Part shown: positions 1-8,109 of the stretch, in pieces
Numbering within the stretch: position 1 is the stretch's first letter
Layout: each line of letters begins with the position of its first letter
Assembly: GCF_020526085.1 (NCBI RefSeq)
Contig: NZ_CP084874.1
Location: forward strand, 3,782,001-3,846,000
Source: Klebsiella africana
GTDB lineage: Bacteria > Pseudomonadota > Gammaproteobacteria > Enterobacterales > Enterobacteriaceae
Length of the DNA stretch: 64,000 nucleotides
Direction of reading: 5' to 3'
Position numbers and translations under genes: made by a program
Notes under the pieces: model-generated
Seen by the model: only the letters and a program-made list of their open reading frames with translations
Told to the model about the DNA's origin: nothing
Database searches by the model: none

Positions 1-690
<690 letters not shown>

Positions 691-697
691 GGCGGAA

Positions 698-1309
698 ATG
701 ATGCGGTTAAAACAATGGGGCGCCGTGCTGATGGGCTGCGCCGCCCTGTTGCTGACGGCCTGCACGGTGGTGGACTTAGATGAGAATGGCAAGCCAGTGC
801 TGCCTGCCGACCCGAACGCGAAACCCAGCTTCGACCATCTCACCCCGCAGCAGATCGCGCAACAAACCTGGCAATCTCGAGTGATTGACGCAGCGAACCA
901 ACATGCGCTGGACGCGACTGCGCTGGAAAAAGTGCGTCAGGCCTCTGGCGCGACGCCACAGAGCGTCTTTGTTCGCCTGAGCAGCGAAGTGACCGGGATT
1001 GACGTCAGCAACCCACGCGAGCAAAAGCTCACTCTTACGCTACACGGTCAGCCGTTGGTCGTACAGCTGGGTCCTGTCATGCGGGGCAACGCCATTCGCG
1101 ATGCCAGCGGGTTCAAATTTGAAGACTTTACCAACCAGGTGCAGTTTGCGCAGCTTTCACGCGCCTACAACCGGGAGGCGATAAAATCGTTGCCGACAGT
1201 GGACGCGAGCTGGGCAGGCAAACCTGTCGATATTCTCTTTGCGGCCACGGTGGTTAACGGCAGCCTGCAGGATGCGGCCGCTCTTGCGCTAAAACAGGAG
1301 GCGCGCTGA
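698..1309 (+). CDS. DUF2291-family lipoprotein linked to a sugar ABC transporter
   Basis: 203 residues. I chose the ATG at 698, the first of two adjacent ATG codons, because it comes directly before a lipoprotein signal: a short basic start, a hydrophobic stretch and the lipobox LTAC with the acceptor Cys at residue 22. The mature part has no membrane segment and resembles the DUF2291 family, small periplasmic lipoproteins often encoded inside ribose-type ABC transporter operons. Their molecular role is not established. The gene starts 7 nt after the binding-protein gene, and its TGA overlaps the ATG of the ATPase gene (ATGA), so translation of the two is probably coupled. An accessory role in uptake, such as holding the binding protein or substrate near the inner membrane, is inference from position only. 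Confidence 0.8.
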   Translation: MMRLKQWGAVLMGCAALLLTACTVVDLDENGKPVLPADPNAKPSFDHLTPQQIAQQTWQSRVIDAANQHALDATALEKVRQASGATPQSVFVRLSSEVTGIDVSNPREQKLTLTLHGQPLVVQLGPVMRGNAIRDASGFKFEDFTNQVQFAQLSRAYNREAIKSLPTVDASWAGKPVDILFAATVVNGSLQDAAALALKQEAR

Positions 1310-2835
1310 TGGCCAGTTCACCCACAGAGGAGATCATTTTACGCACCCGTGGTATTTCCATGCTGTTCCCCGGCACGGTGGCGCTGGATAACGTCGACTA
1401 CAACGTCTGGCGTGGCAAAGTTAACGTGATCATCGGCGAAAATGGCGCGGGTAAATCAACGCTCATGAAAATTCTCGCCGGTGTGCAACAGCCGAGCCTG
1501 GGCGAAATGGAGCTCAACGGTAAGCTTGTCCGTTTCTCCAGCACCCGCGAGGCCGCCGCCCACGGCATTGGTATGGTTCACCAGGAGCTGAACCTGTTTG
1601 AAAATCTTAGCGTCGCGGAAAATATCTTTCTTGGCCGCGAGCTACAGCGCGGGCTTACGCCGATTAACGAAGCAGAGCAGGAACGACAAGCCGCGGAGCT
1701 GTTGCAGCGACTCGACCAGCCGATCTCGCCGCGGGAGCTGGTGGGTAACCTGAAGGTCGGTCAGCAGCAGTTGGTCGAAATAGCCAAAGCGCTGGCGGAA
1801 AATGCGGACATTCTGATCCTTGATGAGCCCACCTCCGCCTTAAGCAAAACCGAGGTGGATATCCTGTTTCGGGTCATCCGCGAACTGACGCGTCAGGGGG
1901 TGTCCATCATCTACATCTCACACCGTCTGGAGGAGCTGATGGCCATCGGCGACGTCATTACCATACTGCGTGACGGCAAATTCCAGGCGGAGGCCAGGGT
2001 GAGTGAAATTGATGTGCCATGGATCGTCCGTGAAATGCTGGGAAGCGATCCGGTAAGCCATTTTCTTCCCCCGGATCGCCGCTTCGGCGCCCCACTGCTG
2101 GAAGTGGAGAACCTGACCTGCGTGAATGCCGCGGGCAATACGGTGGTGGATAACGTCAGTTTTAAAGCACATGCCGGTGAAATTATTGGGATCTACGGCC
2201 TGATGGGCGCCGGACGAACCGAGCTGTTTGAATGTCTGCTGGGGACAGCGCGCCACTACTTTGGCAAGATCTGGCTGGACAGCAAACCGGTTCCCCAGCG
2301 GTTAACCACGGCCGAACGCATCCGCATGGGCATGAGTCTGGTGCCGGAAGATCGTAAGCGGACCGGGATTTTTCCCATCTCGTCAGTCGCCAGCAATCTG
2401 ACCATTGCCAGCCTGTGGCGTCGTCTTCAGCGCGGGTTAACCATTGCCAATAAAGAGGAAGATGCCGTCGTCGCCAGCACGATTGGCAATCTCTCCATTA
2501 AGGTCTCATCACCAGAGGTCGAGATCCAGGCGCTCAGCGGCGGCAATCAGCAAAAGGTGGTGATTGGCCGTTCGCTGTTAACCAATCCGAAGGTGCTGTT
2601 TCTTGACGAGCCTACGCGCGGAATCGACATCGGCGCCAAGGGGGATGTGTTTCGCATGATGGTGCAATTGTCGCAGCAGGGAATGGCGGTGGTGTTCTCC
2701 ACCTCCGATTTAAAAGAAATCATGGCGGTCTCTGACCGTATCCTGGTGATGTCAGGCGGCAAACTGACCGCCGATATCGTTCGTGACCAGGCCGAAGAGT
2801 CGGCGCTGGTTTCAGCAAGCGCTCAGGGGTTCTAA
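1309..2835 (+). CDS. Sugar ABC transporter ATP-binding protein, duplicated RbsA type
   Basis: 508 residues, the usual length for the fused double nucleotide-binding proteins of ribose/galactose-type importers. The first domain has Walker A GENGAGKST (residues 43-51), a signature-like LKVGQQQ and Walker B ILILDEPTSAL. The second has the degenerate Walker A GLMGAGRTEL seen in this family, a full signature LSGGNQQKV and Walker B VLFLDEPTRGID. Only the first site is expected to follow the classic ATP-binding pattern fully; the asymmetry is normal for RbsA, MglA and AraG. The start codon overlaps the stop of the DUF2291 gene, and the permease gene begins 2 nt after its stop. The protein energises import from the cytoplasmic face of the inner membrane. 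Confidence 0.93.
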   Translation: MASSPTEEIILRTRGISMLFPGTVALDNVDYNVWRGKVNVIIGENGAGKSTLMKILAGVQQPSLGEMELNGKLVRFSSTREAAAHGIGMVHQELNLFENLSVAENIFLGRELQRGLTPINEAEQERQAAELLQRLDQPISPRELVGNLKVGQQQLVEIAKALAENADILILDEPTSALSKTEVDILFRVIRELTRQGVSIIYISHRLEELMAIGDVITILRDGKFQAEARVSEIDVPWIVREMLGSDPVSHFLPPDRRFGAPLLEVENLTCVNAAGNTVVDNVSFKAHAGEIIGIYGLMGAGRTELFECLLGTARHYFGKIWLDSKPVPQRLTTAERIRMGMSLVPEDRKRTGIFPISSVASNLTIASLWRRLQRGLTIANKEEDAVVASTIGNLSIKVSSPEVEIQALSGGNQQKVVIGRSLLTNPKVLFLDEPTRGIDIGAKGDVFRMMVQLSQQGMAVVFSTSDLKEIMAVSDRILVMSGGKLTADIVRDQAEESALVSASAQGF

Positions 2836-2836
2836 G

Positions 2837-3925
2837 ATGAAAATGACACAATCGGTCGCACTGGCGCCGCGCGGCGGAGCCTCTCTCTCCCGTGAAAATA
2901 TCCTGCTGTTGTTATTAAAACTGCGCACCTTTATCGCGTTGTTTCTGATTGTCGGCTTCTTCACGATGACCGTGCCCGGTTTTTTATCCGCTGGCAGCAT
3001 GGTGATTATGATTAAACACATTGCGATTAACGCCTTTCTGGCGTTGGGGATCACCTTTGTCATTATCACTGCCGGTATCGACCTCTCGATTGGCGCCACG
3101 CTCGGTCTCTGCGGAATGATAGCTGGCTGGCTTATCACCAAAGGGATCGTCCTGCCGATGTTCGGCATCGCCATTTTTCCAAGCGTGTGGGTCATTGTGC
3201 CTCTGGTGCTGCTGATAGGCGCCCTGATTGGCGCCGTTAATGGCTGGATCATTACCCGCTACAATGTGGCGCCGTTTATCTGCACCCTCGGTACCATGTA
3301 TGTGCTCCGCGGAGCCGCGATGCTGACCTCTGATGGCCAAACCTTCCCCGGGCTCGCGGGCAATCCGCAGCTGGGCAACACGGGTTTCGATGAAATTGGC
3401 GCAGGTGCGCTCTTTGGCATCCCGTGGGCCATCTGGCTGATGATCCTCCTGGCGCTGATCATCGCCTATATCGCCCGGCGTTTGCCCTTTGGCCGCCATG
3501 TTTATGCGATCGGTGACAATGAGCGCGCCGCCGAGCTCTCCGGCGTGAAAGTGAAGCAAATTAAAGTGCTGGTCTACACGCTGTCCGGTTTTTGCGCCGC
3601 CATTGCCGGGATCGTGGTCTCCGCGCAGCTGCTGGCCAGCCATCCGGCTAATGGTACCGCTTTTGAGATGAATGCTATCGCCGCCGTCGTACTGGGCGGA
3701 ACATCGCTGGCCGGCGGCCGGGGAACCATTCTGGGTACGCTGATTGGTGCGTTTGTCATCGGTTTTCTCGCCGACGGGCTGGTGATGATGGGGGTGAGCG
3801 AGTTCTGGCAGATGGTCATCAAAGGGATCGTGATTATTGTGGCGGTCATTATCGATCAGATGCAAAACCGGATGCAGCAGAAAGCGGCGGTGGTCGCTCA
3901 GAAGGCGGTCATGGAGAATAAGTAA
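2837..3925 (+). CDS. Sugar ABC transporter permease, RbsC family
   Basis: 362 residues from ATG 2837, which sits 2 nt after the ATPase stop codon (TCTAAGATG). The upstream in-frame codons overlap the ATPase gene and are unlikely to be used. The chain is mostly hydrophobic, with about 8-10 membrane helices. It carries the family segments FVIITAGIDLSIGATLGL near residue 75 and AIAAVVLGGTSLAGGRGT near residue 280, both typical of the BPD_transp_2 fold of RbsC/YtfT/XylH proteins. It forms the inner-membrane channel for the sugar delivered by the upstream binding protein. It is the last gene of the import operon, and a strong palindrome follows 8 nt after the stop. Confidence 0.93.
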   Translation: MKMTQSVALAPRGGASLSRENILLLLLKLRTFIALFLIVGFFTMTVPGFLSAGSMVIMIKHIAINAFLALGITFVIITAGIDLSIGATLGLCGMIAGWLITKGIVLPMFGIAIFPSVWVIVPLVLLIGALIGAVNGWIITRYNVAPFICTLGTMYVLRGAAMLTSDGQTFPGLAGNPQLGNTGFDEIGAGALFGIPWAIWLMILLALIIAYIARRLPFGRHVYAIGDNERAAELSGVKVKQIKVLVYTLSGFCAAIAGIVVSAQLLASHPANGTAFEMNAIAAVVLGGTSLAGGRGTILGTLIGAFVIGFLADGLVMMGVSEFWQMVIKGIVIIVAVIIDQMQNRMQQKAAVVAQKAVMENK

Positions 3926-3933
3926 CCGCAAGA

Positions 3934-3959
3934 CCTCCTGTGGCCCAGGCCACAGGAGG
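3934..3959 (+). terminator. Perfect 12-bp hairpin after the sugar permease gene
   Basis: CCTCCTGTGGCC and its exact reverse complement are separated by 2 nt, starting 8 nt after the permease stop codon. No T-run follows, so it is not a canonical intrinsic terminator; it may stabilise the 3' end or act with Rho. A second nested fold follows at 3973-4012 (CGATGCG…CGCATCG enclosing GCGCCT…AGGCGC). The 153 bases before the rpn gene hold nothing else I can name. Confidence 0.5.
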
Positions 3960-4078
3960 CGAGACTGACTCACGATGCGCCTTTCTCCGAGGCGCTTCGC
4001 AAAACCGCATCGAAAAATCCTGCCCGACGGCAAGCGGTGGTAGCATCCCGCCACTCTGCTCTGCCAGGCAAGGAAGCC

Positions 4079-5050
4079 ATGAAAAAACGTCCGCACTCGA
4101 CCCCGCACGACAGTCTGTTTAAGCGCTTTCTGCGCGACAGCGAAACCGCACGCGATTTTCTGGATATTCATCTGCCGCCCGCGCTGCGGCAACTGTGCGA
4201 CTTAAGCACTCTGCACCTGGAATCCGGGAGCTTTGTTGAGGACAACCTGCGCGCCAGCTATTCCGATATTCTCTACTCTCTGCAGACCAGCAAGGGAGAG
4301 GGCTATATCTATGTGGTCATTGAGCATCAGAGCACCCCGGACAGCCATATGGCGTTCAGACTCCTGCGCTATGCCCTCGCGGCCATGCAACAGCATCTTG
4401 ATCGCGGCCATAAAGCGCTGCCGCTGGTAATTCCCATGCTGTTTTATCATGGCAGCATTTCTCCCTATCCCTTTTCACTGTGCTGGCTGGACGAGTTCCC
4501 ACCTGACTCACCGGCAAAACAGCTTTATCTCGGGGCCTTTCCGCTCGTCGATGTGACCGATATTCCCGACGACGCCATATTACAGCATCGGCGGATCGCG
4601 CTTCTGGAACTGGTCCAGAAACACATCCGTCAACGCGATCTCAGCCATATCCTCCAGCAGTTGGTGGAGGTGGTGCTGATGGGATACACTGACCACCAGC
4701 AGTTCAAAACGTTATTTACCTATATGTCGCTGCATGGCAATAGCGCCGACCCGGATAACTTTATCGACCAGCTGGTCGAACGTCTGCCGCAATATGAGGA
4801 TACCCTGATGACGATTGCCGAGTACCTGAAGCAGAAAGGTCGCGAAGAGGGAAAACAACGCTGGTTACAGGAAGGCTTGAACGAAGGTTTACAAGCGGGT
4901 GAGCATCGCGAAGCCTGCCGCATCGCGCTGATGATGTTAGAGAACGGTATGGACACTGAAACCGTGTTGCGGATGACTCGCCTCAGCGCGGACGAACTGG
5001 CGATGTTGGCGCGCCAGGCACGCCAGTCTCCACCCCCGCTTAACCCTTAA
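4079..5050 (+). CDS. Rpn-family recombination-promoting nuclease / putative transposase (PD-(D/E)XK)
   Basis: 323 residues from ATG 4079, giving the typical Rpn start MKKRPHSTPHDSLFKRFL; an upstream in-frame GTG/ATG region would add an untypical tail. The N-terminal half is the YhgA-like nuclease domain, with SDILYSL and VVIEHQS as the probable D…ExQ active-site strands, and LPLVIPMLFYHG close behind. The C-terminal third is charged and helical (GREEGKQRW, EGLNEGLQAGEH), as usual for this fast-evolving region. Rpn proteins are DNA endonucleases; work in E. coli reports that they limit phages and are restrained by short proteins made from starts inside the same gene. Such a start is visible here at 4679. 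The gene lies between the sugar importer and its likely regulator, and its 3' end overlaps the converging SorC gene by 11 bp. It looks like a passenger in the sugar locus. Confidence 0.9.
   Translation: MKKRPHSTPHDSLFKRFLRDSETARDFLDIHLPPALRQLCDLSTLHLESGSFVEDNLRASYSDILYSLQTSKGEGYIYVVIEHQSTPDSHMAFRLLRYALAAMQQHLDRGHKALPLVIPMLFYHGSISPYPFSLCWLDEFPPDSPAKQLYLGAFPLVDVTDIPDDAILQHRRIALLELVQKHIRQRDLSHILQQLVEVVLMGYTDHQQFKTLFTYMSLHGNSADPDNFIDQLVERLPQYEDTLMTIAEYLKQKGREEGKQRWLQEGLNEGLQAGEHREACRIALMMLENGMDTETVLRMTRLSADELAMLARQARQSPPPLNP
4679..5050 (+). CDS. Possible nested short Rpn product (intragenic antitoxin candidate)
   Basis: An in-frame ATG inside the rpn gene is preceded by an excellent ribosome-binding sequence, GGAGG at 4666-4670, with 8 nt of spacing. 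It would give a 123-residue protein starting MGYTDHQQFKTLF that contains only the C-terminal part of Rpn. A second in-frame ATG at 4808 also has GAGG (4796-4799) with 8-nt spacing and would give an 80-residue product. Short C-terminal Rpn forms are reported to block the full-length nuclease in E. coli. That either start is used here is inference from the ribosome-binding signals. Confidence 0.45.
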   Translation: MGYTDHQQFKTLFTYMSLHGNSADPDNFIDQLVERLPQYEDTLMTIAEYLKQKGREEGKQRWLQEGLNEGLQAGEHREACRIALMMLENGMDTETVLRMTRLSADELAMLARQARQSPPPLNP

Positions 5051-5990
5051 TTAACGCGCGCGCGGTCGGGAAGTCGGTGATCAGGACATCAATATAGTCG
5101 CCCTGCAACGCGCCGCGGATGGCGTTCTCTTTGTCCACGCCGCCGGCCAGCGCAATCACCTGCGGACAGCGACGAATTTGCTCAAGCTCCATACCGATCA
5201 CCGGATCCTCATCTTGGCTCAGTACCGGTTTGCCCGCCGCATCATAGTAATGCAGGCAGATATCCCCCACCGCGCCGCGCGCCGCCAGCAGCTGGAGCAT
5301 GGTTTCATTATAATAGTTACCGGAATTTTTCAGCAGCTGCGAAGGCTCCAGTTCACCAATACCGACGATGGCCACATCCACTTCGGCAAATTTCGCCACC
5401 ACCGCCGCGACGTCCGGGCTGTTTACCAGACGGCTGCGCTCCTCCACGGAGTGCTCAATACTCTGCGACGGCAACAGCCACGCCGGGCAGCCTAAATGCG
5501 CCGCCAGCTGCTGGGTTAAAATGGTAGCCTGCACGTTGCCGTTGGGACCGACGCCGCCCAACAGCTGAATCACCCCGGCGGCGCGAATGTTCTGCGGGTG
5601 CATCTCATCCACCATGCAGCGGATCGTACTGCTCCAGGACGAGATCCCCACGAGGTCTTCCGGCCGCAGCCGCGTTTCGACATAGTGCGCCGCTGCGCTG
5701 CCGATGGCATGCTTTACCTGGCTGTAACTGGCGTTCTCGCCCACATCGACGACTATCGCCTGTCGAATGCCAAAACGTTCCTCAATCGCCTTTTCCAGAT
5801 CGACAAAAATGTTTGTCGGCTGGACCACGGTAATTTTCACCAGCCCCTCTTTCTGACAGCGGGTAAGCGCCCGTGAAACAAAAGACTGGGACAGATGCAG
5901 CAGCGAGGCGATCTCGGACTGCTTTTTATTCTCGCTGTAGTAAAGCGTGGCGATCTTCACCAGCAACCGCTGTTCATCCTGCTTCGACAT
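5040..5990 (-). CDS. SorC-family sugar-responsive transcriptional regulator
   Basis: 316 residues. I chose ATG 5990 (MSKQDEQRLLVKIATLYY) because AGAGGGG lies just upstream at good spacing and the product then has standard SorC length. An N-terminal helix-turn-helix sits at about residues 20-45 (QSEIASLLHLSQSFVSRAL). It is followed by the sugar-phosphate isomerase-like ligand domain, with segments such as GISSWSSTIRCMVDEM and VIALAGGVDKENAIRGAL. These proteins act in the cytoplasm as tetramers and are controlled by a phosphorylated sugar. The gene is divergent from the transketolase operon across 311 bp that contain a 14-bp palindrome, so it probably controls that operon and possibly the importer. 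Its last 11 bp overlap the end of the rpn gene on the other strand. Confidence 0.88.
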   Translation of the reverse strand: MSKQDEQRLLVKIATLYYSENKKQSEIASLLHLSQSFVSRALTRCQKEGLVKITVVQPTNIFVDLEKAIEERFGIRQAIVVDVGENASYSQVKHAIGSAAAHYVETRLRPEDLVGISSWSSTIRCMVDEMHPQNIRAAGVIQLLGGVGPNGNVQATILTQQLAAHLGCPAWLLPSQSIEHSVEERSRLVNSPDVAAVVAKFAEVDVAIVGIGELEPSQLLKNSGNYYNETMLQLLAARGAVGDICLHYYDAAGKPVLSQDEDPVIGMELEQIRRCPQVIALAGGVDKENAIRGALQGDYIDVLITDFPTARALIKG

Positions 5991-6301
5991 GGCATTCCCC
6001 TCTGTATTCTGCTCGTTATTTTTATGCATCATTGAATAGATAACAAGCGCAGCGCCCTTTTCCCGACGATCCAAATGTGATCGTTTTCTCCTTTTTTAGA
6101 AAATAGGCCGTACAAATCGTGGACAAACCCCGTCACAGGGCATATCTTACCTATGTGAATAATAAATCAGTAGTGAATATATATTCAATCACTTATTAAT
6201 ACCTTGTTTTGTCGACGATAAAAGGTAGTCAGGATGGGAAGTGTTTTTTTACCCTGCTGGAATATTTATTCACACAAGAATTTACTTTCAAGAGGTGTTT
6301 T
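5991..6301. promoter_or_regulatory. Divergent control region between the SorC regulator and the transketolase operon
   Basis: These 311 bp are distinctly AT-rich compared with their surroundings. They hold the palindrome at 6174-6187, with flanking AGTGA…TCACT and AATAA…TTATT half-sites, a second GTGAAT at 6155, a lone TGTGATCG at 6076 that is only half of a CRP-type site, and a short open frame at 6234. The transketolase ribosome-binding site is AGAGGTG just before ATG 6302. No intrinsic terminator is seen. Confidence 0.6.
6174..6187. promoter_or_regulatory. Palindrome TGAATATATATTCA, candidate SorC operator
   Basis: A perfect 14-bp palindrome lies inside a wider interrupted dyad (AGTGA at 6172, TCACT at 6189). 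It lies about 115 bp before the transketolase start and about 185 bp before the SorC start. Its position between a regulator and its likely target operon suggests an operator; the assignment is inference. Confidence 0.45.
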
Positions 6302-6305
6302 ATGA
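6234..6305 (+). CDS. Possible 23-residue leader peptide coupled to the transketolase gene
   Basis: ATG 6234 is preceded by AAGG at 8-nt spacing and opens a frame MGSVFLPCWNIY…, ending in a TGA that overlaps the transketolase ATG by 4 nt (ATGA). Such an overlap often couples translation. The ORF is short, not recognised as any known peptide, and could be chance. Confidence 0.22.
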   Translation: MGSVFLPCWNIYSHKNLLSRGVL

Positions 6306-7132
6306 ATCCGTTTTCACTCTCCGTTAAGGAGTTAGAACAAAAAGCACGCGCCATCCGCCGCCGCATCATCGTCTTAAATGCGGAAAGCCCGGCAGGCGGC
6401 CACACCGGTGCCGATCTGTCACAGGTCGAACTTCTGACCGCCCTCTATTTTCGCATCCTTAACTGCTCCCCTGCGCGAAAAGAGAGCGACGACCGCGATA
6501 TCTATATTCAGTCGAAGGGGCATGCTGTCGGCGGTTATTACTGCGTGCTGGCCGAAGCAGGCTTTATTCCCGTTGACTGGCTGGCAACCTATCAACACGC
6601 CGACTCGGCGCTGCCAGGACACCCGGTAAAGCACAAAACGCCGGGTATTGAGCTCAATACCGGTGCGCTGGGCCATGGTCTGCCCGTGGCGGTAGGCATT
6701 GCGCTGGCAGCGAAACGCGATAACAACCCGCGTCGCGTATTTGTCGTCACCGGCGATGGCGAACTGGCGGAGGGCAGCAACTGGGAAGCCGCGCTGGTCG
6801 CCGCCCACTATCAGCTGGATAACCTTATTATTATCAACGACAAAAATAATCTGCAGCTGGCCGGTGCGACCAAAGAGATCATGAATACCGATCCGCTGGA
6901 TGAAAAATGGCGCGCTTTCGGCATGGAGGTTACGCAGTGCAACGGCAACGATATGGCGGAGGTGGTCGCCACCCTTGAGGGCCTGCAGCCGAACGGGAAA
7001 CCACACGTCGTGATTGCTAACACCACCAAAGGCGCGGGTATTTCCTTTATTCAGGGACGCCCCGAGTGGCATCACCGGGTACCGAAAGGAGAAGAAATTG
7101 AACTGGCGCTGGAGGAACTGAAAGATGAGTAA
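6302..7132 (+). CDS. Transketolase, N-terminal (TPP-binding) subunit of a split enzyme
   Basis: 276 residues from ATG 6302 (MNPFSLSVKELEQKARAI), which has AGAGGTG upstream; in-frame codons farther upstream lie in the AT-rich promoter region. It covers only the N-terminal third to half of a normal transketolase. It carries the thiamine diphosphate motif from GDGELAEG to NDKNN, plus the GHPVKHKTPGIELNTGALGHGL-type loop of which GHPVKHKTPG and GALGHGL are seen. The partner subunit is encoded next, overlapping by 8 nt. Split transketolases transfer two-carbon ketol units and often serve dedicated sugar pathways instead of central metabolism. With the downstream isomerase and kinase genes the pattern resembles apulose-4-phosphate transketolase (AptA/AptB) of D-apiose catabolism, but the substrate is not proven. 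Confidence 0.92.
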   Translation: MNPFSLSVKELEQKARAIRRRIIVLNAESPAGGHTGADLSQVELLTALYFRILNCSPARKESDDRDIYIQSKGHAVGGYYCVLAEAGFIPVDWLATYQHADSALPGHPVKHKTPGIELNTGALGHGLPVAVGIALAAKRDNNPRRVFVVTGDGELAEGSNWEAALVAAHYQLDNLIIINDKNNLQLAGATKEIMNTDPLDEKWRAFGMEVTQCNGNDMAEVVATLEGLQPNGKPHVVIANTTKGAGISFIQGRPEWHHRVPKGEEIELALEELKDE

Positions 7133-8075
7133 TAGCGAACATCTCGCCACGGTGATGGTGAATGCCTTTATTGATGCCGTAGACCGCGGCGTGGATTTAG
7201 TGCCAGTGGTGGCCGACTCCACCTCAACGGCGAAAATTGCCCCGTTTATCAAAAGATTCCCTGGCCGACTGGTCAACGTCGGCATCGCCGAGCAGACGCT
7301 GGTTGGCGCTGCCGCCGGCCTGGCGCTGGGGGGTAAAGTGGCCGTGACCTGCAACGCGGCGCCATTCCTTATCTCACGTGCCAATGAACAGATTAAGGTC
7401 GACGTTTGCTACAACAACACCAACGTCAAACTGTTCGGGCTGAACGCGGGCGCCAGCTACGGTCCACTGGCCAGCACCCACCACAGTATTGACGATATCG
7501 CCATTCTGCGCGGTTTTGGCAATATTGAAATTTACGCACCGTCCAGTCCCGGCGAGTGCCGGCAGATTATTGATTATGCCCTTGCCCACGTCGGGCCAGT
7601 GTATATCCGCCTCGACGGTAAAGCGCTGCCGGAACTGCATGATGAACATTACCGGTTTATTCCGGGCAACATTGATGTGCTGCGTCTGGGACGCGATATT
7701 GCGCTGGTTGCCATGGGCTCAACGGTACATGAAATAGTGGAAGCCGCCGCACAACTCGCCGCAGAAGGTATTGACGCCACCGTTATCAGTGTCCCATCTA
7801 TTCGTCCTTGTGATACCCAGGCGCTACTGGTGGCAATCCAGTCCTGTCCGGCCGCGATCACGGTGGAAGAACACAACGTCAACGGCGGCGTCGGGAGCCT
7901 GGTGGCGGAAGTGCTGGCCGAGGCCGGGTGCGCTATCCCGTTGCGGCGCTTAGGTATCCCTGACGGGCAATACGCCATTGCCGCCGATCGCGCCGCCACG
8001 CGCGCGCGCCATGAAATTGATGCCGCCGGGGTGGTGAAGCACGCCCGCAAGTTGCTCACAAAAAAAGCATGCTGA
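7125..8075 (+). CDS. Transketolase, C-terminal subunit of a split enzyme
   Basis: 316 residues, beginning 8 nt before the end of the N-terminal subunit gene, so the two are translationally coupled. It contains the pyrimidine-binding domain, with PVVADSTSTAKI, the conserved glutamate region VNVGIAEQTLVGAAAGLALGG, and ASTHHSIDDIAILR, followed by the transketolase C-terminal domain (LRLGRDIALVAMGSTVHE…VEEHNVNGGVGS). Together with the upstream product it should form a complete TPP-dependent enzyme in the cytoplasm. The next gene starts after 34 nt with GGAGAGAACGC before its ATG, which keeps the whole block in one operon. Confidence 0.92.
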   Translation: MSNSEHLATVMVNAFIDAVDRGVDLVPVVADSTSTAKIAPFIKRFPGRLVNVGIAEQTLVGAAAGLALGGKVAVTCNAAPFLISRANEQIKVDVCYNNTNVKLFGLNAGASYGPLASTHHSIDDIAILRGFGNIEIYAPSSPGECRQIIDYALAHVGPVYIRLDGKALPELHDEHYRFIPGNIDVLRLGRDIALVAMGSTVHEIVEAAAQLAAEGIDATVISVPSIRPCDTQALLVAIQSCPAAITVEEHNVNGGVGSLVAEVLAEAGCAIPLRRLGIPDGQYAIAADRAATRARHEIDAAGVVKHARKLLTKKAC

Positions 8076-8109
8076 AAAATAACAAGAACATCTTACTGGA
8101 GAGAACGCA

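Noticed and set aside
2984..4192. Open frame of 402 codons antisense to the sugar permease and across the hairpin into rpn
   Set aside because: The permease and rpn genes are certain; the antisense frame has low-complexity His/Gln/Asp composition.
6076..6090. CRP site upstream of the SorC/transketolase control region
   Set aside because: Only one half (TGTGATCG) is present; no matching TCACA at the right distance.
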